Source: Spirochaetota bacterium (GTDB lineage: Bacteria; Spirochaetota; Spirochaetia; Treponematales; Rectinemataceae). Taken from it: a DNA stretch of 64,000 bases. The notes below the pieces were generated by a model, which was not told the origin of the DNA, made no database searches, and saw nothing but the letters and a program-made list of their open reading frames with translations. The stretch is taken from contig JAKLFE010000001.1 of assembly GCA_022711355.1 (NCBI GenBank), positions 1 through 64,000 on the forward strand, given 5' to 3'. Shown in pieces: positions 16,552 through 25,601 of this stretch (positions within the stretch are counted from its first letter, which is position 1; each line of letters opens with the position of its first letter). The position numbers were made by a program, and so were the translations under genes.

Positions 16552-18375
16552 CTAATAATAATATACGTCGGCTTCGCGGACCCAGCCGGAGAGGCCCTGG
16601 GCTAGCGTGACGCCGACGTAGCCCGAGCTCCGGCCCCGGAGCTCGGCGGTCGAGCCCTTTGCCAGGGGGAGGGCCCCCTCGGCCAGGGGCGAGGGCACGG
16701 GGAGGAGGCTGTCGCTCCACAGGAGGACGAAGCTCCGTCGCCGCTGGCCGGCCGCGGCGAGGGACAGTCCCGCGGCGGCGAGGGACAGTCCCAGGAGACA
16801 GGCCGCGGCGGCGGCTCGGAGGGGGCGGCGGGACCTCCTCGAGGAGAGGAAGAGGGCGAAGGCCCCAAGGAGGGCGACCGCCCCGACTGCCTCGAAGCTT
16901 GTTGGCGAAGGGAGGCTGTCGAGGAGGGGCGGGCCGGAGCCGAGCTCGCCCGAGCAGGCGGCGGCAAGCTCCTTGAGAGCGGTCGAGCCCGGCTTGCGGC
17001 GGAGTAGGCCGTAGAGGAGGGACAGTCCCCGCCCGCGCTCGCCGAGCTCCCAGCGCAGGCCGGCCTCGAGGAGGAGGAGCCGAGGATCCCGCCGCAGCTT
17101 GGGAGGCTGTCCCTCGAGGAGGCCGAGGAGGGCCTCGAGCCCGGCCCTCCTAGCCGCAGGACTTTGCCCGCGGAGCGCCGCGGCCAGGAGGGCGGGGAGG
17201 CCGGGAAGCTCGGCGGCGAGGAAGGCGGCCGAGCTTTCCATGGCCGCGTCGAAGCGGCCGGGCTGTCCCGCCTCGGCTTGCCCGGGGAAGGGGGCGGTGG
17301 CCGGATCCAGCTCGGCGATGAAGGTCGGCACCCGAAGGCTCGAAAAGGCCCCGCCCGGCTCGAGGACCGGGAGGGGCTCGAAGGAGAGCTCGAAGCAACC
17401 CTCCCGAGGCGGGGTCACGAGGAGTTCGAGGAGGAGCTGTCCCTCGAAGGCCCCGCCCCGCGGCCGGGAATGGTCGATCCTCCGGAGGGCGATGGCCGCG
17501 GGCTGGAGGCGCTCGCCCCCGAGGCTGGCCTGCGGGGCAGGAAGTTCGAGGAGGGGCTGGTTGCCCCGGCCCTCGAGGATGAGGGCGAAACGGCTCGTCC
17601 GGCCCGCGCCCAGGGAAGCGGGCGAGGGGGCCTCGAGCCTGAGCTCGAAACGGCCGATCGCCTTCGAGGCGGCAAGGGGCTCCGGGAGGGGCCGTACTCT
17701 GAGGAAATCGGCTGCCGCGCGGCCGAGCTCCTTCGAGCCGGAGAGGACGAAGGCGGGGGGCAGCTCGAGCTCTCCGGGCTCCAGGGCCAGGGCTGTCCAG
17801 GAGAGGGGGCCCGAGGCCTCGAGGCTGAGGCCGGGCGGCGGTGCGAAGGAGGCCGTGGCCTCGGCGGGGACGGTCCCCCCTCCCCTCGGTTCTAGCCTGA
17901 GCTCGAAGGCCTCGTAGCGCAGGACGATGGCCGGGGCCGACCAGCGCCATGCGGAAGCGGGCTCGACGGCGGAGCCGGGGGCCCGGGTCGAGAAGGAGAT
18001 GGCGGCGACGCGGAGACGACCCTCCTTGCCCTTGATCAAGATCTCCCCGATCCGGTGCCGGCCGGGGCTGAGGACGCGAAGGTCGAGGAGAAGCTCGCTC
18101 GAGCGCTCGCCGGGAACCGCTCCGGATCCGGCCGAGACCCGGGGCCTGAGGGACCAGGACTCGAGGGCCAGGCCCTCGTCGAGCTCCGGTTCCACGAGCT
18201 CGAGCCCGGCCGGGGACAGTCCCGAGACGAGGAGGACCAGGCGGGCGGTCTCCCCGACCGCGGCTCCCTCGGGAAGGCGCTCGACCCGGTAGCTCGGGCT
18301 CTCGGCCCAGGAGGGACCGGCCGCGAGGAGGAGGGCGAGGCCGGCGAGGCGGAGCCGCCGCATGAGCCGCCTCAA
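16552..18375 (-). CDS. batD: BatD-like protein (aerotolerance operon)
   Basis: This 607-residue exported protein has a signal peptide (residues 8-24, LAGLALLLAAGPSWA), a large beta-rich region resembling BatD (first about 380 residues), an alpha-rich region, two hydrophobic segments near 500-545 and a C-terminal SH3-like tail (GSTAELRGRSSGYVGVTLAQ, GWVREADVYY). BatD partners the VWA proteins BatA/BatB in spirochaetes and Bacteroidetes; a role in envelope stress is proposed but not settled. Within it a 21-bp unit is tandemly duplicated (about 16752-16793, GLSLAAAGLSLAAAG) and four copies of GGGACAGTCCC occur. Its start overlaps the batC stop by 4 bp. Confidence 0.78.
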   Translation of the reverse strand: MRRLMRRLRLAGLALLLAAGPSWAESPSYRVERLPEGAAVGETARLVLLVSGLSPAGLELVEPELDEGLALESWSLRPRVSAGSGAVPGERSSELLLDLRVLSPGRHRIGEILIKGKEGRLRVAAISFSTRAPGSAVEPASAWRWSAPAIVLRYEAFELRLEPRGGGTVPAEATASFAPPPGLSLEASGPLSWTALALEPGELELPPAFVLSGSKELGRAAADFLRVRPLPEPLAASKAIGRFELRLEAPSPASLGAGRTSRFALILEGRGNQPLLELPAPQASLGGERLQPAAIALRRIDHSRPRGGAFEGQLLLELLVTPPREGCFELSFEPLPVLEPGGAFSSLRVPTFIAELDPATAPFPGQAEAGQPGRFDAAMESSAAFLAAELPGLPALLAAALRGQSPAARRAGLEALLGLLEGQPPKLRRDPRLLLLEAGLRWELGERGRGLSLLYGLLRRKPGSTALKELAAACSGELGSGPPLLDSLPSPTSFEAVGAVALLGAFALFLSSRRSRRPLRAAAAACLLGLSLAAAGLSLAAAGQRRRSFVLLWSDSLLPVPSPLAEGALPLAKGSTAELRGRSSGYVGVTLAQGLSGWVREADVYYY

Positions 18376-19022
18376 TAGTCGCCCCTGAGCTCGGCCGGGG
18401 CCTTGGCGGCGCCGGGGCGCCAGCGCCCCGTCTCGAGGCGGCGGAGGAGGCTGAGCTCCTCCTCGGCCGTTCCGCCCTCGCTGCGCTGGGAAGGCGAGAT
18501 GGAGGCCGGCGGGACGAGGCTGCGCTTCTTCCAGGCCTTCCAGGCCAGCTCGAGGTTGCGCCGCGCCGCCGGGGCCAGGTCAGGATCGAAGGAGCGCGGC
18601 TCGGCGAGGTAGAGGCGAAGGGCTTCCTTGAAGGCTCCCCAGGACTCCTCGTAGCGGCCCCGCTCGTAGAGGGCTACTCCCTCGTTGTAGTGGGCATCGG
18701 CCCGCAGGGGGGCCGAGCCGGAGCGCCGCGCGCGCTCGTACAGGGGGGCGGCGGCCTTGTACTCGCCGAGCCGGGCGTAGACATTGCCCAGGTCGTAGTC
18801 GACCGTCGGGCCGAAGGACTCCTCGCGGACGCTCAGGTACTCCGCGGCCGCGTCCTGGAAGCGGCCCCGGGCGTGGAGGCGGTTGCCCGAGGCGATCGCG
18901 GCGAAGTCGGAGAATCGGGAGCAGGAGCCGAGGAGGGAGCAAAGGGCGAGGGCGAGCGGCGCGGGGCGGAGCCGGCCTGGCCGGCCGCTCCTGCCGGGCC
19001 GGGGCTGGCGGAGGAGGCTCAC
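18372..19022 (-). CDS. batC: BatC-like TPR lipoprotein
   Basis: This 216-residue protein has a lipobox-like LLGSC near residues 30-34 and then at least three TPR units (GRFQDAAAEYLSVRE, YDLGNVYARLGEYKAAAPLYERA, HYNEGVALYERGRYEESWGAFKEAL). In Bat clusters a TPR protein of this type sits between the VWA protein and BatD and is thought to scaffold the complex in the periplasm. It overlaps both neighbours by 4 bp, so translation is coupled. Confidence 0.78.
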   Translation of the reverse strand: MSLLRQPRPGRSGRPGRLRPAPLALALCSLLGSCSRFSDFAAIASGNRLHARGRFQDAAAEYLSVREESFGPTVDYDLGNVYARLGEYKAAAPLYERARRSGSAPLRADAHYNEGVALYERGRYEESWGAFKEALRLYLAEPRSFDPDLAPAARRNLELAWKAWKKRSLVPPASISPSQRSEGGTAEEELSLLRRLETGRWRPGAAKAPAELRGDY

Positions 19023-20023
19023 GGCCTGCCTCCCCGGGCGAGGAGGGCCTCGGCGAGGATGGCCAGGGCGAGGAAGGCCAGGGCGAGGAAGGCGAAGAGG
19101 CCGCTCCGATCCTGGACCTCGTACTCGAGGCGCATCCCTCCCCTTCCCGCTTCAGAGATCTCCGCGGCGAGGGCGGCCGGGGTCCCGGGATCGGAGCCGT
19201 CAAGGTAGCGGCCCCCGGCCTCGGCCGCGACGGACTTCAGGAAGGCCGCGTCGAGGGCGCTCCGGGCGGGGAGGCCCTTCTCGTCCAGGGCCGGCCCCTC
19301 GGCTCCGGGCACGGGCTTGGGCTCGCTCCCGCCGAAGCCCAGGGCTATGAAGCGCGCCTTGGCCAGCCTGGCTTTTGCCGCCTCGGCCCGGGCCGAGCCC
19401 GAGAGCTCGCCGCCGTCGCTCAGCACGATGAGGAGGCGGCCCGCCCCGCTCGAGGAGGAGAAGGAGCCGAGGCCGGCGGCTATCCCGCGGCCGAGGTCGG
19501 TGCCCGCGGCCGTCAGGGTATCGGGGTTGGCGTAGTCGAGGCCGAGCTCGAGGGCCTCGAGGTCCTCGGTCATGGGGACGAGGAGTACGGCCTCGCCCTT
19601 GGCGGCGACCAGGGAGAAGGCGTTGAGCCCTTCCCGCCCCGAAGCCGAGGCGGCGGAGCGGAGGAGGGAGCGGAGGAGGCCCTTCGCCGCCTCGAGACGG
19701 GTCGGCGCGCCGTCCTCGACCTCCATGCTCCTCGAGACGTCGAGCACGAAGGCCAGCTCGAAGCCGGAGCGCTCCTGGGCGCTCCCCCTCCTGCCCCAGG
19801 AGGGGCCGGCGAGGGCTAGGCTCGCCGAAGCCAGGAAGAGGACGAAGGCGAGGGAGGAGTAGAAGGCCGCGGCCGCGCTTCGGGCGAGCACCCGGGTTCC
19901 CTGCCGCGGCCCGGCCAGGCTGAGCAGGGAGGGGAAGCGGCCTCGGCCCCGCCTCGCGAGGGCGAGGAGCTCGGGCAGGGCGAGGAGGGCGAGCCAGAGG
20001 AGCTCGGGCCGGGCGAGGCTCAC
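19019..20023 (-). CDS. batB: BatB-like von Willebrand factor A protein
   Basis: This 334-residue membrane protein has N-terminal hydrophobic segments (residues 8-20 and about 55-75), a VWA domain with MIDAS motif VLDVSRSM and downstream SDGGE, and a C-terminal transmembrane helix (FAFLALAFLALAILAEALLA). The VWA domain probably faces the periplasm and binds a partner through a divalent metal. It overlaps batA and batC by 4 bp. Assigned BatB rather than BatA by order (MoxR, DUF58, BatA, BatB, BatC, BatD). Confidence 0.82.
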   Translation of the reverse strand: MSLARPELLWLALLALPELLALARRGRGRFPSLLSLAGPRQGTRVLARSAAAAFYSSLAFVLFLASASLALAGPSWGRRGSAQERSGFELAFVLDVSRSMEVEDGAPTRLEAAKGLLRSLLRSAASASGREGLNAFSLVAAKGEAVLLVPMTEDLEALELGLDYANPDTLTAAGTDLGRGIAAGLGSFSSSSGAGRLLIVLSDGGELSGSARAEAAKARLAKARFIALGFGGSEPKPVPGAEGPALDEKGLPARSALDAAFLKSVAAEAGGRYLDGSDPGTPAALAAEISEAGRGGMRLEYEVQDRSGLFAFLALAFLALAILAEALLARGGRP

Positions 20024-21033
20024 CGCCGGCCTCCTTCGCGGGGTGAGGTAGGTCCCGCGAGGACCAGGCCCAGGAGCCTGCCCAGGAGCGCGGCGGCCAG
20101 GGCAAGGGCGAGGAAGGGCCGGGCGAGGGGCTCCTCCGAGGTCTGGCTCCTCGTCCTAGCCAGGGAGGCGCTCCGCTCGGAGAGCGAGGCGAAGGCGGCC
20201 GCGAGGGCGGCCCGGTTCTCGGCGGCGTAGTAGCTGCCCCCGCCCCTCCGCGCGAGCTCCTCGAGCCCGGCCGCGTCGAAGTCGGAGCGGTAGAAGCCCG
20301 AGCGCTTCTGGCCGGTCCTGGGATCGACGTAGGAGACCGGCGCCTCGCCCGGGCTGCCGACGCCGATGACGGAGAGGACGATGCCGAAGCGGGCGGCCGC
20401 GAGGGCCGCCGTGCCGGGGTCGATGGCCCCCGCGTTGTTCTCGCCGTCGGTGAGGAGGACGATGTGCTTCTCGGGGGCGCCCGAGCGGGCGGTGTGGGCC
20501 ACCGCCGTGGCCAGCCCGGCGCCGATGGCCGTGCCCTCCCCGTAGATCCCCGGGACGAGTCCGGCCATCCGCTCGGAGAAGGCGAGGTAATCCAGGGTCG
20601 GAGGGCAGACGAGGGCGGCCTCGCCCCCGAAGGCGACGAGGCCGACCGTCTCGTTGCGCCGGCTCGCGAGGAAGTCGCCGATGATGGACTCGGCCGCCTC
20701 GAGGCGGCTCGGGGCGATGTCCGAGGCCGCCATGCTCGGCGAGACGTCGAGGACGAAGACGACCTCGTTGCCGCGGCTCAGGTACAGGACTCGGCGGCTG
20801 ACGAGGGCGGGCCCCGCCGCGGCGAGCGCGCAGGCAGCGAAGCCCGCGGCGAGGCAGGCCGCTCGGAGGAGGCGCAGGAGCGTCCAGCCGAGGGGCGGCC
20901 GCGGTGCCTCGGGATCGCGGGGCAGGGAGAAGGGGAAGGCCAGGCCCCGGGCGAAGGGGAGGCGCCGCGCTAGGGCGAAAGCGGGGATCAGGAGGACGAG
21001 GAGAAGGGCCCAGGGCCGCTCAAAGGCGAGCAT
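20020..21033 (-). CDS. batA: BatA-like von Willebrand factor A protein
   Basis: This 337-residue protein has N-terminal hydrophobic helices (5-20 and about 55-75), a VWA domain with an intact MIDAS (FVLDVSPSM, a Thr in EGTAIGAGL, LLTDGENNAG) and a C-terminal helix (ALALAAALLGRLLGLVLA). It belongs to the MoxR-linked VWA family. The start overlaps the end of the upstream DUF4381-like gene by 14 bp, so the pair is translationally coupled. Confidence 0.84.
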   Translation of the reverse strand: MLAFERPWALLLVLLIPAFALARRLPFARGLAFPFSLPRDPEAPRPPLGWTLLRLLRAACLAAGFAACALAAAGPALVSRRVLYLSRGNEVVFVLDVSPSMAASDIAPSRLEAAESIIGDFLASRRNETVGLVAFGGEAALVCPPTLDYLAFSERMAGLVPGIYGEGTAIGAGLATAVAHTARSGAPEKHIVLLTDGENNAGAIDPGTAALAAARFGIVLSVIGVGSPGEAPVSYVDPRTGQKRSGFYRSDFDAAGLEELARRGGGSYYAAENRAALAAAFASLSERSASLARTRSQTSEEPLARPFLALALAAALLGRLLGLVLAGPTSPREGGRR

Positions 21034-21898
21034 CGAGGGCCTCCTCGGCCGCCTGGGCCAGCTCTCGCGCGCGGCGGACCGAGGCCGCCATCGCCTCCGG
21101 CCGCGGGCGGAGCCCGGCGTAGCGGGCGAGCTCGGCCTCCCCGAAGACGCCCGCCGCCGACTCGCGCAGGCCCGGGGCGGGGAAGGCCGAGCTCGGGAGG
21201 GCGGCGAGCTCGCGGGCGGTCAGGGCCGGGGCCCGCTCGTCCACCCGCTCCCCGAGATAGAGCCTGAGGGCCCGGGAGAGGGCCGCGTAGAAGGCAGGGG
21301 GTTCCGAGGAGGCCGCCCCCTCCTCGAGGAAGTCCAGGCTCTTGGAAAGCCGCCTGAAGGCGAGGCCGGAGCGCCAGCGGGCGGCGAGGGCGCGGCCCGC
21401 GGGGACGAGATAGGCGATCGAGAAAACAGATGCGAGGACGAGGAGGAGGGCCGCCCCCGCGATCCCGTAGAGGTAGAGGCCCGAGCCCGGCGGCTCACGC
21501 TGCGGCCGGGGCGGGGAGAGCTCGCGGTCCTCGGCCCCGAGGCGGGAGCGGGTCGCGTAGGGGATGGCCGGCAGGGCGAGGCCGCGGAGGGTCATGGCTG
21601 GGATCCGTCCGGGGCCGGGCGACCAGGGGACGAAGAGGATCGAAAGCTCCCAGCCCCGGGATCCCTTGGCGAGGCTCGCCTCGAGGAGCTCGGGATCCTC
21701 GGAGGCAGGCAGGCCCTGTCCCGGCGCGAGGCTGAAGCCCGAGGCCGCCTCGATGCCGGGCAGGAGGAGGGTGGCGCGGACCGCCTCCCCGGGGCCGAAG
21801 AGCTTGGGGAGGAACTCGGGCTTGGGCGGCTCGGCCCCGAGCCGGGCGGAGGCGGCGAGGCCGAGGACGAGGAGGGCCAGGAAGGGGGCGGCCCTCAT
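21020..21898 (-). CDS. DUF4381-like membrane protein of the Bat cluster
   Basis: This 292-residue protein has a signal peptide (AAPFLALLVLGLAASARLGA), an extracytoplasmic beta-rich region (25-145), a transmembrane helix (about 149-172, GIAGAALLLVLASVFSIAYLV) and a cytoplasmic helical tail with LSRALRLYLGERV and LTARELAAL. Position between DUF58 and BatA matches the small membrane proteins in other MoxR clusters. I recognise the tail pattern as DUF4381-like, but the N-terminal part is not diagnostic. It overlaps both neighbours. Confidence 0.6.
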   Translation of the reverse strand: MRAAPFLALLVLGLAASARLGAEPPKPEFLPKLFGPGEAVRATLLLPGIEAASGFSLAPGQGLPASEDPELLEASLAKGSRGWELSILFVPWSPGPGRIPAMTLRGLALPAIPYATRSRLGAEDRELSPPRPQREPPGSGLYLYGIAGAALLLVLASVFSIAYLVPAGRALAARWRSGLAFRRLSKSLDFLEEGAASSEPPAFYAALSRALRLYLGERVDERAPALTARELAALPSSAFPAPGLRESAAGVFGEAELARYAGLRPRPEAMAASVRRARELAQAAEEALDARL

Positions 21899-22830
21899 CC
21901 CCGCCTCCTCCGCTCGAAGAAGTCCAGGAGGAGGCGGGCGGGATCCTCCTCCGTGCCGATCTCGAGGACCGGCACCCGCTGCGCGAGGCAGGCCGCGAGG
22001 CAGCGCTCGCGCTCGGCCTCGCCTCGCGCCCTCCAGCGGGCGCGGTAGCCGGGGCTCGCCAGGGGCAGCCAGGCGCGCTCACCGGTCTCGGGATCGCTCG
22101 CCTCGAAGGCTCCGCTCCGGGGCAGCTCGAGATCGAGCCGGTCGGTCAGCCTGAGGGCCACGAGGTCGTGGCGGCGGGCCAGCTCCCCGAGGGGCCGCTC
22201 CCAGCCCTCTGCGCGGAAGTCGCTGAGCACGAGGACGAGGCTCCGCCGCTTGAGGATGCGCCGCGCGGCGCGGAGGGCGCCGCCGAGCTCGCTCGGGCCC
22301 CGGGGGCCGGGGCCGGGGAGGCCGCCGGGGCGGCCCCGCCTCCCGGGTCGGCCGCCAGCCTCCCGCGGGGCCGAGGCCGCGGCCGCGGCCTCGGCTACCG
22401 CGAGGGCGTGGGCCTTGCCCCGCCGGGGAGGGAGCTTGCCGAGGACGGCCTCGGCGAAGACCAGGCAGCCCACGGCGAGGCCCCGGAACTGGGCGGCGTA
22501 GGCGACGAGGGAGGAGCAGAGGACGGCCATGTCGAGCTTGGACAGCTCGCCCGAGCCCGCCAGCATCGAGGGCGAGACGTCGATGAGGAGGAAGAGCGTC
22601 ATGGAGCGGTCCTCGCGGAAGGTGCGGACGAAGGGCCTGCCCAGGCGGACCGTGGCGCGGAAGTCGATGAGGCGGGCGTCGTCGTCGGGGCAGTAGTCCC
22701 GCAGCGAGTCGAACTCGATGCCGCGGCCGCGGAAGACCGAGCGGAAATCGCCGCGCGAGAAGGCGCGGGCGAGGGCGGGCGACGCGAAGAGGAGGCGCCT
22801 GACCCGGTCGTGGAGCCGGTCCCGATCCAC
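21895..22830 (-). CDS. DUF58 protein of the MoxR/Bat cluster
   Basis: This 311-residue protein has the DUF58 signature: GRGIEFDSLRDYCPDDDARLIDFRATVRLGRPFVRTFREDR (residues about 35-75), followed by a VWA-like half with MIDAS LIDVSPSM and VLSDF. DUF58 proteins nearly always follow a MoxR ATPase and are thought to present clients to it. A Gly/Pro/Arg-rich insertion (about 160-180) interrupts the VWA half. It lies 4 bp downstream of the moxR stop and overlaps the next gene by 4 bp. Confidence 0.88.
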   Translation of the reverse strand: MDRDRLHDRVRRLLFASPALARAFSRGDFRSVFRGRGIEFDSLRDYCPDDDARLIDFRATVRLGRPFVRTFREDRSMTLFLLIDVSPSMLAGSGELSKLDMAVLCSSLVAYAAQFRGLAVGCLVFAEAVLGKLPPRRGKAHALAVAEAAAAASAPREAGGRPGRRGRPGGLPGPGPRGPSELGGALRAARRILKRRSLVLVLSDFRAEGWERPLGELARRHDLVALRLTDRLDLELPRSGAFEASDPETGERAWLPLASPGYRARWRARGEAERERCLAACLAQRVPVLEIGTEEDPARLLLDFFERRRRG

Positions 22831-22834
22831 GGCC

Positions 22835-23938
22835 TTAGGGAAGGCTCGTCGCCGCGAGGACCCGGGCGACGACCTCGTCGGCGCAGATCCCCTCGGCCTC
22901 GGCCTCGTAGGAGAGGACGAGGCGGTGGCGGAGCACGTCGGGGGCCATGGACTTGATGTCGTCGGGCAGGACGTAGGCCCTTCCGTCGAGGAAGGCCGAT
23001 ATGCGGGCGCAGCGGTAGAGGTGGATCGAGGCCCGGGGCGAGGCCCCGTACTCGACCCAGCGGCCGACGTCCCGGGCGAGCTGGGCCTGGGGCCCCGCGG
23101 GGGCCCCGGCGCCCGCCGCGGCGCGATCCTCGGCCCGGCCTCCCTCCCCGGCCCGGGCGGCGGGCCGGGTCGCGCGGACCAGGCGGACGATGTAGCCGGC
23201 GAGGGACTCGTCCACGGCCACGGACTCGGCCGCCGCGCGCATGAGGGCGATCTCCCGGGCCCCGAGCACGCGCTCGACCGCGGCGGGCGGCGAGGCGGCG
23301 ACGCGATGCACGATCTGGGACTCCTCGGCCTCGGTCGGGTACTGGGAGACCACCTTGAGGAGGAAGCGGTCGAGCTGGGCCTCGGGCAGGGGATAGGTGC
23401 CCTCGTGCTCGATGGGATTCTGGGTGGCGAGGACGAAGAAGGGCTTGGGGAGCTCGAGGCTCTCCTCCCCGATTGTCACCTGCCCCTCCTCCATGGCCTC
23501 GAGGAGGGCGGACTGGACCTTGGCGGGGGCCCGGTTCACCTCGTCGGCCAGGACGAGGTTGGCGAAGATCGGGCCGCGCCGCGGCGAGAAGCGCCCGGTG
23601 GCCTGCTCGTAGACCAGGGAGCCGGTGATATCCGAGGGCAGGAGGTCGGGCGTGAACTGGACGCGGCGGAACTCGAGGCCGGCTATCTCGGCGAGGGTCT
23701 TGACCGCGACCGTCTTGGCCAGGCCCGGCACTCCCTCGAGGAGGACGTGGCCGCCGGCCACGACCCCCGTTAGGATGCCCCTGAGCACCGCGTCCTTGCC
23801 GACGATGCGCTTGCCCATCTCCGCTCGGGCCCGGGCCGCGAGGGCCTGGGCCTCGCGGACGAGAGACGGCTCGGCTGCTCGCTCCACTGCGTTCCCCCCC
23901 GCCGGGCCCGCCGCGCGCGGCTCCCGGTCGAAGCCCAT
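22835..23938 (-). CDS. MoxR-family AAA+ ATPase
   Basis: This 367-residue chaperone-like ATPase acts with the DUF58 and VWA proteins. Walker A is GVPGLAKT, Walker B is LVLADEVNRA, sensor I is LATQNPIEHEGTYPLPEAQLDRF, and the C-terminal lid contains GASPRASIHLYRCAR. A Gly/Ala-rich insertion of about 30 residues lies near 290. The ATG at 23938 lies inside a likely -10 element (TAGTAT), so GTG at 23887 (VERAAEPS...), preceded by a G-rich stretch, may be the real start; both keep the full ATPase. First gene of the Bat operon. Confidence 0.92.
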   Translation of the reverse strand: MGFDREPRAAGPAGGNAVERAAEPSLVREAQALAARARAEMGKRIVGKDAVLRGILTGVVAGGHVLLEGVPGLAKTVAVKTLAEIAGLEFRRVQFTPDLLPSDITGSLVYEQATGRFSPRRGPIFANLVLADEVNRAPAKVQSALLEAMEEGQVTIGEESLELPKPFFVLATQNPIEHEGTYPLPEAQLDRFLLKVVSQYPTEAEESQIVHRVAASPPAAVERVLGAREIALMRAAAESVAVDESLAGYIVRLVRATRPAARAGEGGRAEDRAAAGAGAPAGPQAQLARDVGRWVEYGASPRASIHLYRCARISAFLDGRAYVLPDDIKSMAPDVLRHRLVLSYEAEAEGICADEVVARVLAATSLP

Positions 23939-23965
23939 ACTAGCCGGACGGCCGGGCCGCGGCAA
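23937..23965 (-). promoter_or_regulatory. Putative promoter of the MoxR/Bat operon
   Basis: On the minus strand TTGCCG (23965-23960), a 17-base spacer and TAGTAT (23942-23937) form a fair sigma-70 promoter. If used, transcription starts downstream of the ATG at 23938, favouring the GTG at 23887. Confidence 0.4.
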
Positions 23966-24067
23966 GGCCGGCCCCGCGCCGCGATCCCTTTCCGATGCCC
24001 TTTCGCGGTTGCCCCGGCGCGGATTATCCGTTAGGCTGGGCGAGGGGTAGCGAGGGAGGCCCCGATC

Positions 24068-25300
24068 ATGCCCGCGAAGAAGCGCTTCATCCCCCGAAAC
24101 TACCGCTGGTTCAACAAGCTCCTGCGCTGGAGCTACGTGATCTGGCTCCGCGCCTTCTACCGCATCGAGGTCGTCGGACGGGAGATCGCGAAGGGCATGA
24201 AGCCTCCCTTCGTGGTCGTGGCCAACCACGTCAGCATCCTCGACCCCTTCATGCTGGGCGGCCACCTTACCGAGCCCGTGTACTGGATCACGAGCGACGG
24301 CAACATGCGCACCCGGCTCATGAAGGCCCTCCTCCGCCTCGTGGGCTCCATCCCCAAGTCCAAGGTGATCCCCGACATCGAGACCATCGGCTGGACCGTC
24401 GACGTGATCCGCAAGCGCGGCGGCGTGGTCGGCATCTTCGCCGAGGGCCAGGCGACCTGGGACGGGACCACCCTCCCCCTCATCCCCTCGACGGCCAAGC
24501 TCCTGAAGCTCCTCAAGGTCCCCGTCCTCGGGGCGGTCATCAAGGGCGGCTACCTCTCCCTCCCGCGCTGGACCTGGGCGCGGCGCCGGGGGAAGGTCGA
24601 GATCGAGTGGAAGCGCCTCTTCGAGCCCGGAGAACTCAAGGCCCTCGGCGCCGACCAGATACTCGAGCGGCTCGAGGCGGGCCTGGCCCACGACGAGGCC
24701 GAATGGGAGGCGGGCGAGAAGGCGCGCTTCAGCTCCCTGCGCCGGGCCGAGCACCTCGAGCTCGCCCTCTACCGCTGCCCCTCCTGCGAGGCGATCGGCT
24801 CGATGCGCAGCCATCGGCACCGCTTCTACTGCCTCTCCTGCGGCATGGCCCTCGTCCTCGACTCGAGGGGGCGCCTCAAGGGCGCGCGGCGCGGCCAAGC
24901 CCCCTACGAGGCGATCAAGGACTGGAACCGCTGGCAGGAGGCCTCGATGCGCGGCTTCGCGGCCGACGCCGCGCGGGACCGGCCGGGCCGCCCCCTCTTC
25001 TCCGACGCCGGGGCCCTCCTCCTCCGGGGCTACCGCCTCAATCCCCTGCGCAAGCTCCGCACGGGCACCCTCATCCTCTTCCCCGACCGGCTCGAGCTCG
25101 CGACTATCCTCGGAGAGCGCCTAACCTTCCCCCTCGATCAGGTCGAGGGCATCAACGTGCTCAAGCGGGCGCTACTGGAGTTCTACGTCGGCCGCGAGCT
25201 CTACCAGGTGCGCTTCCCCTTCCGCCACATCTCGGCCCGCAAGTGGATGGACGCGGTCGTCGCGCTGCAGGCCCTCCGGCCGGGAGAGGCCCGTCCTTGA
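24068..25300 (+). CDS. PlsC-like 1-acyl-glycerol-3-phosphate acyltransferase with C-terminal zinc ribbon
   Basis: This 410-residue protein has an acyltransferase domain: catalytic motif NHVSILDP (H54, D59), FAEGQATWDGTTLP in the position of the substrate-binding EG motif, and PVLGAVIKGG as the last conserved block. PlsC enzymes acylate lysophosphatidate at the membrane. Residues about 236-262 hold CPSC...CLSC, a zinc ribbon, followed by a C-terminal domain of about 130 residues (RTGTLILFPDRLELATI). I know this extension from spirochaete homologues; its function is unknown. GAGGGAGG precedes the ATG. Confidence 0.82.
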   Translation: MPAKKRFIPRNYRWFNKLLRWSYVIWLRAFYRIEVVGREIAKGMKPPFVVVANHVSILDPFMLGGHLTEPVYWITSDGNMRTRLMKALLRLVGSIPKSKVIPDIETIGWTVDVIRKRGGVVGIFAEGQATWDGTTLPLIPSTAKLLKLLKVPVLGAVIKGGYLSLPRWTWARRRGKVEIEWKRLFEPGELKALGADQILERLEAGLAHDEAEWEAGEKARFSSLRRAEHLELALYRCPSCEAIGSMRSHRHRFYCLSCGMALVLDSRGRLKGARRGQAPYEAIKDWNRWQEASMRGFAADAARDRPGRPLFSDAGALLLRGYRLNPLRKLRTGTLILFPDRLELATILGERLTFPLDQVEGINVLKRALLEFYVGRELYQVRFPFRHISARKWMDAVVALQALRPGEARP

Positions 25301-25325
25301 CCCCGCCGCCGCCCGGGTCTAGGAT
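25297..25325 (+). promoter_or_regulatory. Putative promoter of the small gene at 25346
   Basis: TTGACC (25297-25302, overlapping the plsC stop codon), a 17-base spacer and TAGGAT (25320-25325). Transcription would begin at about 25332, close to the alternative GTG start at 25331. Confidence 0.45.
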
Positions 25326-25345
25326 CGGGCGTGGAGAGAGATGCC

Positions 25346-25558
25346 ATGGACGCGCTCAGGATCATCGCGAGGGTTGAGGGCGAAACGCTCGAGATCACGG
25401 GACTGGGGCGATTCGAGGGCAGGAAGGTGGAGCTCATCGTCCTGCCCCTCGACGAGGAGGGCGCCGGGGAGCCCGGCCCGGCCCGGGCGAAACGCGCCCC
25501 GCTCGGGCGGGCGGCCCGCGGGGGGCGCGGCGGCTTCCCGGAATACGGCGAGCGCTAA
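25346..25558 (+). CDS. Small hypothetical protein
   Basis: This 70-residue protein (75 if the GTG at 25331 is used) has an N-terminal beta-strand pattern (MDALRIIARVEGETLEITGL, then GRKVELIVLPLDEE) and a basic Gly/Arg-rich tail. The N-terminal half resembles the swapped-hairpin region of small antitoxin-like proteins, but no toxin gene is adjacent, so I leave it unassigned. It has its own plausible promoter and GGAGAG upstream of the ATG. GC content matches the host. Confidence 0.55.
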   Translation: MDALRIIARVEGETLEITGLGRFEGRKVELIVLPLDEEGAGEPGPARAKRAPLGRAARGGRGGFPEYGER

Positions 25559-25601
25559 GGCGCGGCGGGGAGCCGCAGCGGCGGCCCGAGCCGAGCGGCC
25601 G

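Noticed and set aside
25346-25558. Antitoxin of a toxin-antitoxin pair
   Set aside because: No toxin-like gene lies next to it; the neighbours are an acyltransferase and a decayed gene.
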